Shown: positions 27,700-36,667 of the stretch, piece by piece | Layout: each line of letters begins with the position of its first letter | Position numbering within the stretch: position 1 is the first letter of the stretch | Source of the DNA: Allochromatium vinosum DSM 180 | Lineage (GTDB): Bacteria > Pseudomonadota > Gammaproteobacteria > Chromatiales > Chromatiaceae | Length of the DNA: 64,000 nt | Direction: 5' to 3' | Assembly: GCF_000025485.1 (NCBI RefSeq) | Contig: NC_013851.1 | Location: 1,465,154-1,529,153, forward strand | Position numbers and translations under genes: made by a program | The notes under the pieces: model-generated | Seen by the model: the letters and a program-made list of their open reading frames with translations, nothing else | The model's database searches: none | Told to the model about the DNA's origin: nothing

Positions 27700-28176
27700 A
27701 TGCGATCGCGTATCCAACGATTCGTCCCGATCGCCGTGATCGCCTCTCTGGCGACCGGACTGAGCCTGATCAGCCTGGAGACTGAGGCGCGCGGCGGTGT
27801 TCATGCCTCTGCGCGGGTCTCCGTTCACGGTGGCGGTGGCGGCGCACGTCCGCGTCCGCCAGCCGGTCGCCCTCCTGCTGGTGGCGGCGGCATGGCTCGT
27901 CCGCCCGCCGGCGGTCCGCCTCCCGGCGGTGGGCGCCCACCCGCGCCCGGCTATCGCCCACCTCCGCCGGGTAATGCCTGGGCACATCCGGTTGCTGCCG
28001 GGGTCGCAGTCGCTACCACCGCCGCTGTGGTCGGCTCCATCATTTATTCGCTGCCACCGTCCTGCACCACGGTCTCGGTCAACGGACTCACCTATCAGCA
28101 ATGCGGCTCGACCTGGTATCGGCCGCAATATGTCGGAACCAGCGTTCAGTACGTCGTCGTGACCTCGCCCTATTGA
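27700..28176 (+). CDS. Gly/Pro-rich exported protein with C-terminal Cys pair
   Basis: 158 residues: signal peptide (about 1-31), a Gly/Pro/Arg low-complexity stretch (about 42-95), a hydrophobic stretch (about 98-116) and a C-terminal module (PSCTTVSVNGLTYQQCG, then YVVVTSP) with two Cys that may form a disulfide. The C-terminal module resembles short beta modules found at the end of many small periplasmic proteins. Function unknown. It is 15 bp after the DUF2092 gene. Confidence 0.75.
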   Translation: MRSRIQRFVPIAVIASLATGLSLISLETEARGGVHASARVSVHGGGGGARPRPPAGRPPAGGGGMARPPAGGPPPGGGRPPAPGYRPPPPGNAWAHPVAAGVAVATTAAVVGSIIYSLPPSCTTVSVNGLTYQQCGSTWYRPQYVGTSVQYVVVTSPY

Positions 28177-28214
28177 TCGTTCCTGTCGTCGTTTCACTCA
28201 ACCACTGAGGATTC

Positions 28215-28787
28215 ATGAGCATGAAGACACCTACACGCCCGATCCATCTGGCCTGCGCCCTGACCCTGAGCCTGATCGGTCTTTCGGCTACCGTCCAGGC
28301 CGAGACCCTGCCCGTCGCGGGCGGCGCGGTTTCCACCTCGCTCACTGGTACCGTGACCGTGGTCAATGTCGAACAGCGCATGCTTACCATCAAGACTCCT
28401 GAGGGGCGGTTCGAGGTGTTGCGTGTTCCCGCCGAGGTCAAGCGTCTCAACGAGATAAAGATCGGCAACACCCTGACTATCACCGAAACCGAACTCCTGC
28501 TGGTCGACCTGCAGAAGGGTGCCGATGTCGGTGAACCGAGCGTGTCGAGTGAATCGGTGATCGTGCGCGATCCGGGCGCTAAACCCGCCGGCATGATGAT
28601 CGATTCGCTGACCGTCACGGGAATCGTCACGGCGCTGGACAAGAAGAATGCAAGCGTGACCATTCAGGGACCGGATGAGCACATCACACTCAAGGTCGAG
28701 GATCCGAGCGTGCTCGATTCAGTGGCCGTGGGCGATGGCGTGAGCGCCTCCTACATGCGGGCGATCAGCGGTGAAGTGACCTTCTAG
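28215..28787 (+). CDS. Exported beta-rich hypothetical protein, 190 residues
   Basis: A signal peptide (cleaved near VQAE) is followed by two similar beta-strand modules: TGTVTVVNVEQRMLTIKTPEG and VTGIVTALDKKNASVTIQGP. Each resembles an OB-like or DUF5666-like strand pattern, so the protein appears internally duplicated. ATG 28215 follows GAGG closely. No catalytic motif. It probably ends a transcriptional subunit, because a GC-rich hairpin follows. Confidence 0.75.
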   Translation: MSMKTPTRPIHLACALTLSLIGLSATVQAETLPVAGGAVSTSLTGTVTVVNVEQRMLTIKTPEGRFEVLRVPAEVKRLNEIKIGNTLTITETELLLVDLQKGADVGEPSVSSESVIVRDPGAKPAGMMIDSLTVTGIVTALDKKNASVTIQGPDEHITLKVEDPSVLDSVAVGDGVSASYMRAISGEVTF

Positions 28788-28794
28788 AAGACCG

Positions 28795-28837
28795 ACCGGT
28801 CCCCGCAATCGGCGTCCATACGGCCGCGGGGGCCGGT
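28795..28837 (+). terminator. Possible terminator hairpin
   Basis: Twelve-base arms (28795-28806 and 28826-28837) pair with one G-U, with a 19-nt loop, directly after a stop codon. The following sequence is only weakly T-rich, so termination may be partial. Confidence 0.38.
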
Positions 28838-28908
28838 GTTTGGCCAAATCACCCTTTTCGATGGAGCGGACTTTCCTGGATATCACCTGAAAAACGGGTT
28901 TCGACACC

Positions 28909-30243
28909 ATGCCATGCTCATCGCGCGCCACCGCCGCCGTCCTGCTCGCCGTCGTCCTACTCGGTGGTTGCGCCACCAGCGGGCGCCCGCTGATGCCTAC
29001 GCCCACGCTCTATCAGACCCCGGACGGACCGGCGCTCTTCGAGCCGTCCGGTCAGGCGCACCCGAACACGGATCTCGACCTGCTCTATCTCACCGACCGC
29101 GCGCCCGAAACCGCGCCCGAAAGTCCTCTGCCCTATGGTCAGGAACGGGCGCGCAACATCCGCTTCGGTCGCGCCCAGGTGCGACTGATGCCGCCGATGG
29201 ATTGGGAAACGCTGCGCGCCCGGAGCCGGTCGGCCAAGCGCGCCCCCGAGATCACGCTGGAACTGGGCGCGGTGCAGGAGCTGGGCGCCTTTCCAGAGGA
29301 GCCCTATCGGCTAGGCCGCGATGCCCAGGGGAAGATCCTGCGCGACCGGGAGGAATTGGCACAGCATGCCGCTTCCAAGTCGCGGCTCCAGGGCGAGGTC
29401 CAGCGCCGACTGGCCGGTGTGCCCAAGAAAGAGGTGCTGCTCTATATCCACGGCTTCAACGAAACCTTCGAAACCGCCGCCTTCACCACGGCGGAGCTGT
29501 GCCACTTCCTGGGGCGTGAACAGGTGTGCGCCTTCTTCACCTGGCCGGCATCCTCCAGCGGCAACTTCCTGATTTCCTACACCACCACCACCGAGTCGGC
29601 GGACTACGCGGTCGAGCATCTCAAGAAATCCATCCGAATGATCGCGGCCACGCCGGGTCTGGAGCGGTTGCAGATCCTGGCCCACAGTCGCGGCACCGCG
29701 CTCACGCTCAAAGCGGTGCGCGAACTGGCGCTGGAGGCCATCGCCGCCGGCAAGGAACCTGTGGATCTCTACCACATCGAGAATCTGGTTCTGCTCTCGC
29801 CCGATATCGATGTGGACATCGCCGGTCAGCAGCTCACAGGCTTTCTCTCCGACCCGGATCTGGTCACGGTCTGGCCAGAGGCGCGGCTGCCGCGCGTGCT
29901 CAAGGGACGCCTGACGATCTACGCTTCCCCCGAGGATCGGGCGCTGCGGGTCTCGCGCTGGCTGTTTCGCAGTCGCAACCGTGTCGGACAAGTGCGTCCC
30001 GAGGACATCCCGGACAAAACCCAGCGCTATTTCGCGATCCTGGACCGGGCCGATTTCATCGGCTACGAAGGTCGGCGGACCGATTTCTTCGGACACTCCT
30101 ACTTCACGAGCAATCCGATGGTCAGCTCGGACCTGATCCAGTTGATCCGCTACGGCAAACGCCTGGGCGAGCCGGGACGCGAGCTGGTCAAGACCGGACT
30201 GGTGACCTGGGAGTTTCCGGTCGAAGCCGCGATGCAAAACTGA
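28909..30243 (+). CDS. DUF900 alpha/beta-hydrolase lipoprotein
   Basis: 444 residues with a lipoprotein signal ending in LLGGC (Cys about 21). The hydrolase core has the oxyanion strand VLLYIHGFNETFE, the nucleophile elbow LAHSRGT (Ser) and a likely acid Asp in LLSPDIDVD, with a His near GHSYF toward the C-terminus. DUF900 proteins are predicted esterases of the outer-membrane or periplasmic side; the substrate is unknown. It lies in the second sigma-54 run. Confidence 0.86.
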   Translation: MPCSSRATAAVLLAVVLLGGCATSGRPLMPTPTLYQTPDGPALFEPSGQAHPNTDLDLLYLTDRAPETAPESPLPYGQERARNIRFGRAQVRLMPPMDWETLRARSRSAKRAPEITLELGAVQELGAFPEEPYRLGRDAQGKILRDREELAQHAASKSRLQGEVQRRLAGVPKKEVLLYIHGFNETFETAAFTTAELCHFLGREQVCAFFTWPASSSGNFLISYTTTTESADYAVEHLKKSIRMIAATPGLERLQILAHSRGTALTLKAVRELALEAIAAGKEPVDLYHIENLVLLSPDIDVDIAGQQLTGFLSDPDLVTVWPEARLPRVLKGRLTIYASPEDRALRVSRWLFRSRNRVGQVRPEDIPDKTQRYFAILDRADFIGYEGRRTDFFGHSYFTSNPMVSSDLIQLIRYGKRLGEPGRELVKTGLVTWEFPVEAAMQN

Positions 30244-30299
30244 ACGGCATCGATGCGATTCACCGGATCGACAGCATGTTTCACATGAGAAAACACGAT

Positions 30300-31100
30300 A
30301 TGACCGACAGACACTTCGATACCTCGTCCTGGATGCGCGGCCTCGCCTTGACGGCAGCCGTGCTCGCCGCCGGTTGCGCCTCCACCGGCTCCAATCCGCT
30401 CGGCAGCGGTACCGGCGTCACCGTCAGCGATCCGGGCCGGCTGACCCAGAGCGGGTTTCTGTCGAACTATGCCCGTCTCAAGCCGGTGGCCTGGGCCGAG
30501 GGCATCCAGTGCTGGCGCCGGCCCGGTCTCGACATCAAGCGCTACGACAAGGTGCTGATCGCGCGTATGAGTGTCTCGCTCAAGCCCGGCCAGCAGACGA
30601 CGATCGACCCGACCGATCTCAAGACGCTGACCGACTATTTCCATGACTCGATGGTCAAGGCGCTCCAGCCGCAGATGAAGGTGGTCGAGAAGCCCGGACC
30701 GGGCGTGCTCGGACTGCGGATCGCCCTGACCAATCTCGTTCCCACCGACGTGACCCGCAGTGTGACCGGAACCGTCATCCCCTATGGCTTCGTGGCCGAG
30801 GCCGGCGCGGGAGCCGCCACGGGACGACCCGCCGGCTCCACCCCCTATCTGGGCGAGACCGGCATGGAGATGCAGTTCGTCGACAGCGCCAAGGGAACCA
30901 TCCTCGCCGAGTGCCGAGATACCCAGATCGGGCGCAAATATGCCGCCGAGCTGGATACCGGGGCGACGGGCGCGGCCCAGACCTGGGCCAGCGGTTATGT
31001 CAACTCCTTCCAGAGCTGGGCCTATGCCAAGAATGCGTTCGACAAGTGGTCGGCGCTGACCGCGCAGCGTCTGGCCGCGTTGCGCGGCGCGGGGCGCTAG
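30300..31100 (+). CDS. DUF3313 lipoprotein
   Basis: 266 residues. The lipobox is LAAGC at about residue 25; the mature protein resembles DUF3313 (SGFLSNYARLKPV near the N-terminus, then a beta-rich body and GAGAATGRP loop). The start among ATGs at 30276, 30285 and 30300 was chosen at 30300 because GAGA lies about 9 nt before it. It is the last gene of the run, followed by a convergent diguanylate cyclase. Confidence 0.82.
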   Translation: MTDRHFDTSSWMRGLALTAAVLAAGCASTGSNPLGSGTGVTVSDPGRLTQSGFLSNYARLKPVAWAEGIQCWRRPGLDIKRYDKVLIARMSVSLKPGQQTTIDPTDLKTLTDYFHDSMVKALQPQMKVVEKPGPGVLGLRIALTNLVPTDVTRSVTGTVIPYGFVAEAGAGAATGRPAGSTPYLGETGMEMQFVDSAKGTILAECRDTQIGRKYAAELDTGATGAAQTWASGYVNSFQSWAYAKNAFDKWSALTAQRLAALRGAGR

Positions 31101-31189
31101 CATCGTGTCGTCATGAGTCGCGTCCGAGGCATGGCAACGCCCATGTGAAAGCGTCTGGGGCTGGATTGCCGGATCTGGGCCCCGTGGCG

Positions 31190-32929
31190 CTATTTAGCTA
31201 CCACGCTCGGATTCTCAGCCTGGTAGCCGTTGCGATGGCCATCGTAATGCCAGCGGTTACGACCGTCTTGCTTTGCGCGATACATCGCCTGATCGGCCAC
31301 TTGCAATAGACGGGCGAGTTGTTGTCCGTCCGCCGGGGACAGCGCAATGCCGATACTCGCGCCGATACGGACCTCGCCGGCGGGAGTCGGTATGGCGGTC
31401 GCCAGACTCTCCAGCAGTTTAGCGGCGACGACCCCCGCATCGGTTTCGTGTGTCATGCCGCGCAGAATCAGCACGAATTCATCGCCACCGATACGCGCGA
31501 CGCTATCACCCTCGGCACGCACCAGGGCGCGCATCCGCTCGGCGACCGCGATCAGCACGGCATCACCGGCCTCATGACCCAGTTGATCATTGACGGGCTT
31601 GAAGCGATCGAGATCCACGACCATCAGTGCATAGGGTGCCCGTCGATCACACAGATCGCTGACTCGCCGTGACAGACCTTCACGGTTGAACAGTCCGGTC
31701 AACGGATCGGTTTCTGCCCGTTGCTGGGCCTGCTGTTTCTCCTGCCTCAGCAACTCGATCCGCTGCGCCAGGGCGAGCGAGAACAGCATCACTTCCAGCG
31801 ACACGCCCATCTGGAACGCATGCTCAATCCAGAGTGTATCCGGGGCAAGCCCAAGCGCACGCGCCAGGGTCAGGAGCGCGCCGACCAGTGGTGCGAATTG
31901 AGCGAGCAGAAACAAGCGTGCAGGTCGATAACCGCGCCACAGAACGCGCAGCGTTGCAACGAAGATCAGGAGCGTCATGGTGGTGCCGACCCAGAACGCC
32001 AGTTGATTGCCAATCGCGTACTGATCGGCGATGCTCAAGGCGATCATTCCTAGCGCGGCCAGCGTGATCCCGCGCAGCGCCAGATCGAAAACCGGCGCCT
32101 TTCTGGGCGTGTCGAGAAAGCGGCGCACCCACCAGGACAGGGCGATGAAATGCAGCGCGGGTATCAGCGCATGCTGGTAATCGGCCAGCCAGAGATTCGT
32201 TGGCCAGAGGTACTGGTAGGCGTGGCCGTTCAATTCGAGAATGACCACCAGCGAGGTCAGACAGGCCAGCACATAGATGCCATAGAGCGAATCGCGCAAC
32301 GCGATCCAGAGAAAAGCGTTGTAGATCAGCATGCCCAGGATGAGGCCGTAGCTGATGCCCAGCCAGAGATTCTCGTGCGCCATGCGCTCGCGTAACGACT
32401 GCGGCCCCCACAGTCGCACGGGAACTGCCAGACTGTCGCCGGTCGCCACGCGCAGATACAGGCTGTAGGTGCCGGGGCCGGGAAGTGCGAGCGGAAATAT
32501 GAACAGTCGATGGGCGAGCGGACGCTCGGCAAAGGGTTGGTGGTCGCCCACGCGGGTCATCCGGTAGTGCCCATCGGCATCGGGCACGTAGAGACGCAGG
32601 TCGTCCAAGGACGGCAGGGCCACTTCCAGCCACCAGTGACCGTCATCAGGCTCCAAAGCCCCGGTATTCTCATGAACGTCGAGTTTCAGCCAGATCGCAT
32701 CATGGGTAAAGCCAAATCCAGCTTGCCCTGCAAGCGGGGTGAAGGAGCGTTCGCGAACCTGATCGAAGTCCAGACGGCCGCTGGGATCGCGCAACACGGA
32801 GAGATAGCCCTCGGCGCGCTGGCCCTGGGGGCGATCCTCCAGCACTAGTGGGGCGGACAGGGCATCACTCAGCCGGAAAATCGTCAGTGTCAACAAAATC
32901 ACGACCTTGTATAAAAAACTGTTTTTCAT
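31190..32929 (-). CDS. 7TMR-DISM receptor diguanylate cyclase
   Basis: 579 residues: signal peptide, a periplasmic 7TMR-DISM extracellular domain (about 30-165), seven membrane helices (about 180-390), a short coiled coil and a GGDEF domain with the active-site GGDEF at 481-485. It should make c-di-GMP from two GTP in response to a periplasmic ligand. The inhibitory RxxD site upstream reads AEGD, so product inhibition is probably absent. It is a single gene, convergent with the lipoprotein run. The AT-rich region upstream (32930-33041) holds its promoter. Confidence 0.94.
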   Translation of the reverse strand: MKNSFLYKVVILLTLTIFRLSDALSAPLVLEDRPQGQRAEGYLSVLRDPSGRLDFDQVRERSFTPLAGQAGFGFTHDAIWLKLDVHENTGALEPDDGHWWLEVALPSLDDLRLYVPDADGHYRMTRVGDHQPFAERPLAHRLFIFPLALPGPGTYSLYLRVATGDSLAVPVRLWGPQSLRERMAHENLWLGISYGLILGMLIYNAFLWIALRDSLYGIYVLACLTSLVVILELNGHAYQYLWPTNLWLADYQHALIPALHFIALSWWVRRFLDTPRKAPVFDLALRGITLAALGMIALSIADQYAIGNQLAFWVGTTMTLLIFVATLRVLWRGYRPARLFLLAQFAPLVGALLTLARALGLAPDTLWIEHAFQMGVSLEVMLFSLALAQRIELLRQEKQQAQQRAETDPLTGLFNREGLSRRVSDLCDRRAPYALMVVDLDRFKPVNDQLGHEAGDAVLIAVAERMRALVRAEGDSVARIGGDEFVLILRGMTHETDAGVVAAKLLESLATAIPTPAGEVRIGASIGIALSPADGQQLARLLQVADQAMYRAKQDGRNRWHYDGHRNGYQAENPSVVAK

Positions 32930-33041
32930 TGTGATTTTGTTTAGGTTCAGGTGACGCGAAGAATAGCGATGATAGGGATGTTGAATATGTTGGTGACGGC
33001 AAAGCTGGAAGAGTGAGACTCTGAGCGTTCAAGTTCATGGC

Positions 33042-34142
33042 TCAGGCGCTGGGCCGATACTTCTCCAGCCAGTGCGCATAGGGAGCCGGCAAGACCCAGG
33101 ACGCCCTGTCTTCGTTCAGCGCCAGGGCCGCCTGATAGGGCCAGTGCGGGTTGGCCAGATGGGCGCGCCCGACCATCACCAGATCCATCTGCTGCTGCTC
33201 GATGACACGATTGCAGGTGGCGGGGGCATCGATGCCCCAGGCCGAAGCGACCGGCAGCTCGGCTTCGCGGCGAACGCGCTCGGCGATGGGGGCCAGAAAC
33301 GCCGGTCCCCAGGGAATCTGGGCGGTCGGCGTGGAAAACCCGACGCTGACGCTCAGCAGATCCAGACCGCCACGCCGCCAGTCTCGCACCAGCTCAATCG
33401 ACTCGGCCAGCGTCTCCTCGTCGTGGCCATCGAACTCGATGACGCCGAAGCGGGCCGTCAGCGGCAGACGTTCCGGCCAGACCTCGCGCACGGCCGCCAG
33501 GGTCTCGCGCAGGAAACGGCCGCGTCCGGCGGCGTCGCCGCCGTAGTCGTCGGTACGCTGGTTGGAGTGGACGGAGAAGAAGCTTTGTCCCAGATAGCCA
33601 TGAGCGAAGTGCAGTTCGAGCCATTCGAAACCGGCCTCGCGGGCACGGTTGGCGGCGGCCACGAAGTCGCCGCGAACGCGGGCGATCTCCTCTAGGCTCA
33701 TGGCCTTGGAGACGCGCGGCAGATTGGCGCCGAAGGCGATCGCCGAGGGAGCGAGCGGTGTCCAGCCGCGCGGGTCGCCTTCGGGAATGTGGTCGTCACC
33801 CTCCCAAGGGCGGTTGGCGCTGGCCTTGCGGCCGGCATGGCCGATCTGGATACCCGGAACCGCGCCACCGGCTTTGATCGCGGCCGCGATGCGCGCCAGA
33901 CCTTCGGCCTGGGTCTCGTTCCAGAGTCCGAGACAGGCCGGGGTGATGCGACCCTCCGGGGCCACGGCGGTGGCCTCGACGATCACCAGTCCGGCCCCAC
34001 CGCGCGCCAAGCTTGCGTAATGGGCCTGGTGCCAAGCGTTGGTGAGGCCGTTTTCGGCACTGTACTGGCACATCGGCGGGACGGCGATGCGGTTACGCAG
34101 CGTGATGTCCTTGAGCCTGAAGCTGGAGAAGAGTGCGGACAT
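33042..34142 (-). CDS. NADH:flavin oxidoreductase, old yellow enzyme (YqjM class)
   Basis: 366 residues of an FMN TIM barrel. The N-terminal PPMCQYSAENG carries the Cys typical of YqjM/OYE class III, and FAHGYLGQSFFSVHSNQRTDDYGG is the OYE signature, with the substrate-binding His/His pair expected near HFAHG and the preceding strand. It reduces activated alkenes using NAD(P)H, possibly for detoxification. It may be cotranscribed with the two small downstream-facing genes that precede it (34185-34968). The physiological substrate is unknown. Confidence 0.95.
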   Translation of the reverse strand: MSALFSSFRLKDITLRNRIAVPPMCQYSAENGLTNAWHQAHYASLARGGAGLVIVEATAVAPEGRITPACLGLWNETQAEGLARIAAAIKAGGAVPGIQIGHAGRKASANRPWEGDDHIPEGDPRGWTPLAPSAIAFGANLPRVSKAMSLEEIARVRGDFVAAANRAREAGFEWLELHFAHGYLGQSFFSVHSNQRTDDYGGDAAGRGRFLRETLAAVREVWPERLPLTARFGVIEFDGHDEETLAESIELVRDWRRGGLDLLSVSVGFSTPTAQIPWGPAFLAPIAERVRREAELPVASAWGIDAPATCNRVIEQQQMDLVMVGRAHLANPHWPYQAALALNEDRASWVLPAPYAHWLEKYRPSA

Positions 34143-34184
34143 GGTGAGTTCCTGAATGCCGTTTGGGCGCGGTGGGTGCGGCGG

Positions 34185-34481
34185 TTACTTGAACAGATCC
34201 TGTGCGGCTCTGGCCAAGTCTTCTGGCGCTGGGGAGGTTCCCGCCGCCGCTGGGGTGAGGCTGGATTCGAAATGCTCGCAGAAGTTGGCGCGTGTCTTGT
34301 CGAGCACGCGCTCGGCCAGCGGTTTCAGACAATCGTTGGGGCGACCGGACGCGTGGTGGCGGCAGTTGCGACACACGCGGGTTGGCTTGCCGCACGCCAT
34401 GCAGCACGTCTCCCGCCCATAGTCCGACTGGTCCAGGCCGGCGCCGCGGTACCAGCATGTACCGACGATCTCGGTGTGCAT
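34185..34481 (-). CDS. Cys-rich small hypothetical protein
   Basis: 98 residues from ATG 34481 (an upstream in-frame start at 34532 would overlap the preceding gene). It contains CxxC-type pairs: CCMACG and CRNCRHH, plus further Cys near positions 50 and 65, consistent with a small zinc or Fe-S ribbon. No catalytic motif. It lies between a thioredoxin-fold protein and an old-yellow-enzyme gene on the same strand, suggesting a redox-linked role (inference). Confidence 0.6.
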   Translation of the reverse strand: MHTEIVGTCWYRGAGLDQSDYGRETCCMACGKPTRVCRNCRHHASGRPNDCLKPLAERVLDKTRANFCEHFESSLTPAAAGTSPAPEDLARAAQDLFK

Positions 34482-34497
34482 GACCCCGCCTGCCACG

Positions 34498-34968
34498 CTA
34501 GGCCGTGAGTCCGAGACGGGCGCGTAGGGCACTCACATCGCTCATGAATGCGATGGATGCCACGCTTTCCCCGTTCAGTTCGATCACTGTGACTTGGCCC
34601 GCTTGGCGCGGCAGGTTCATCGTGTCCTCAGCCGCTCGTCCCAGGAGCACCGGGTACGGGCGCTTGCGCAGCTTCGGCATGGCGAACATCTTCGTCACCA
34701 TCGCCGGCATGGCGCTGATGTCGGCCACATAGGCGATGCCTGCCTGCTCCATGGTCTCGCCCGTCTGTCCCTCCAGCACCGCATCGGCCAGATTCGATCC
34801 GTCCTTGTCCGCAGAGAAGAGCAGGAACCGGCTCACACTGAGCGTCGTCCGGGCTGTGTCGTGCTGATCGTTCAGCGACAGGGCCGGGGCGGTATCGCCG
34901 ACCTGAAGTTCGGCCGTGCCGGCCAGAGCGGGGAGCATGAGCGGAAGCAGGGTAAAGCTGGAAGGCAT
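34498..34968 (-). CDS. Exported thioredoxin-fold protein lacking CXXC (YtfJ-like)
   Basis: 156 residues from ATG 34968, with a signal peptide (about 1-19, LPLMLPALAGTAE). The sequence VGDTAPALSLNDQHD begins a peroxiredoxin/thioredoxin-like fold, and the C-terminus has the QVTVIELNGESV strand, but no catalytic Cys is present, so it is not an active thiol enzyme. The family resembles periplasmic YtfJ-type proteins. It is upstream of the Cys-rich gene on the same strand, separated by 16 bp. Confidence 0.65.
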   Translation of the reverse strand: MPSSFTLLPLMLPALAGTAELQVGDTAPALSLNDQHDTARTTLSVSRFLLFSADKDGSNLADAVLEGQTGETMEQAGIAYVADISAMPAMVTKMFAMPKLRKRPYPVLLGRAAEDTMNLPRQAGQVTVIELNGESVASIAFMSDVSALRARLGLTA

Positions 34969-35197
34969 GGCTGGACTCGTGTTCGATGGTTGGAAGCGTG
35001 GCAACGCTAGCGTCTGGCGTGGACGAAGACAAGCTGAGTGAAGCCGCGCTGAACAGATCCGCACGCTCGGGCAGATCCTGATCTGTTAACGCGCGCCTGA
35101 GTGGGGCAAGTCTTGTGAGCAAAAATGGATCTGTTCTCGTGGCCATGGACATTTCGATCAAGCGTTACCCGATAGCGAACGGGGCGAGCCGAGACGC

Positions 35198-36559
35198 TCA
35201 GCGTCGCGACAGCAGGATCAGATCATCACCGCGCTGGATGCGCAGGCTATACAGCCCCTTGGAGGCGCGCAGGATCTGGGCGATATCGCGTGGATCACCG
35301 ATGCGCTGGCCATTGACCTGGACCAGACGATCGCCCTCGCGCAACCCGGCCAGCCAGGCCGGACTCTCGGGGTCGACGGTCCCCACGGGCACGGCCGGGA
35401 TGCCCGAGGTCGTGTCCAGTTCGCCGAATCGGGCGCCGGCCAGAACCGGCGACAGGCGTTCGCCCGGAATGTAATGGCGATAGGGATCGGCGACGCGCCC
35501 GGTCAGCCGACGCGGCTTGCCGTCACGCAGGATGTCGAGCGTGATCGACTCGCCGACCCGCAGCAGTCCGAACTGATTGCGCAGATCCGATGCGCCGCGC
35601 ACGGCTTTGTCGTTGAGCTTCAGGATGATGTCGCCCACGCGCAGTCCAGCCTCGTCGGCCGCCGAACCGCGCTCCACGGTCGTGATCAGGGCGCCATCGA
35701 GGTTGCTCAGACCCAGAGCGCCGGACAGATCATCGGTCAGATCCTGCACCGCGACACCGAACAGACCGCGCCGCACCGCGCCGAACTCGACGAGTTGCTC
35801 CAGGATGGCGCGCGCCATGTTGGTTGGGATCGCGAAGCCGATGCCGATGTTGCCGCCGCCGGGGGCGAGGATGGCGGTGTTCATGCCGACCAGCTCGCCG
35901 TTCAGGTTCACCAGCGGTCCGCCCGAGTTGCCGGGGTTGATCGAGGCATCGGTCTGGATGAAGTTCTCGTAGCCTTCGATACCCAGCCCCGTGCGTCCCA
36001 GGCCGCTGACGATGCCCGAGGTCACGGTCTGGCGCAGTCCGAACGGGTTGCCGATGGCGACCACGAAATCACCGACACGCAGCCGGTCGGAGTCGGCGAG
36101 GGGCAGGGCGCTCAGATCCTGGACCGGGATGCGCAGCACGGCGACATCGGTCTCCGGATCGCTGCCGATCAGGGTTGCCTCCAGGGTGCGCCCATCGTGC
36201 AGCGTCACCCGGATCGCGTCGGCCTTGGCGATGACATGATGATTGGAGAGCACCAGACCGCGCCCGGCGTCGACGATGATGCCCGAGCCGAGACTGCTGT
36301 TCTCGCGCGACTGGCGCCGGCTGGGAATGTCGAAGAAATGACGGAAGAAGGGGTCGCGCAGCAGGGGATGTTCGGCCGTCTCGATGCGGGTGACGGTCGA
36401 GACGTTGACCACGGCGGGCAGCACGCGCTCCAGCATGGGCGCGAGCGTCGGCAGCGGCTGGCCGTCGACGCTCAGCGGCAGCGCGGCCTGAGACACGGTC
36501 GTCAGACACAGGAGCAGCGGCAACAGGCTCCAATAAGACTGGGTAAGCCGGGAGTACAT
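35198..36559 (-). CDS. Periplasmic serine endoprotease DegP/DegQ family
   Basis: 453 residues from ATG 36559. Signal peptide about 1-26; trypsin-like domain about 40-260 with catalytic His108 (SNHHVI), Asp138 (SDPETDVAVLR) and Ser212 (GNSGGPL); then two PDZ domains (about 260-350 and 375-450). It degrades misfolded periplasmic proteins; length fits DegQ. An upstream ATG at 36631 gives an unlikely charged leader. It precedes no obvious partner: mobA is transcribed toward it from 36668-37294. Confidence 0.95.
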   Translation of the reverse strand: MYSRLTQSYWSLLPLLLCLTTVSQAALPLSVDGQPLPTLAPMLERVLPAVVNVSTVTRIETAEHPLLRDPFFRHFFDIPSRRQSRENSSLGSGIIVDAGRGLVLSNHHVIAKADAIRVTLHDGRTLEATLIGSDPETDVAVLRIPVQDLSALPLADSDRLRVGDFVVAIGNPFGLRQTVTSGIVSGLGRTGLGIEGYENFIQTDASINPGNSGGPLVNLNGELVGMNTAILAPGGGNIGIGFAIPTNMARAILEQLVEFGAVRRGLFGVAVQDLTDDLSGALGLSNLDGALITTVERGSAADEAGLRVGDIILKLNDKAVRGASDLRNQFGLLRVGESITLDILRDGKPRRLTGRVADPYRHYIPGERLSPVLAGARFGELDTTSGIPAVPVGTVDPESPAWLAGLREGDRLVQVNGQRIGDPRDIAQILRASKGLYSLRIQRGDDLILLSRR

Positions 36560-36667
36560 GGATTTCACCGTAATCTCTGGACGTTGGCGATTCGATCGCT
36601 GAAAACTAGCGAGCCGCCTCCACCTGTGCAAGTCCGGATCTGGCCTCGGAGAATTACCGATTCGTCA

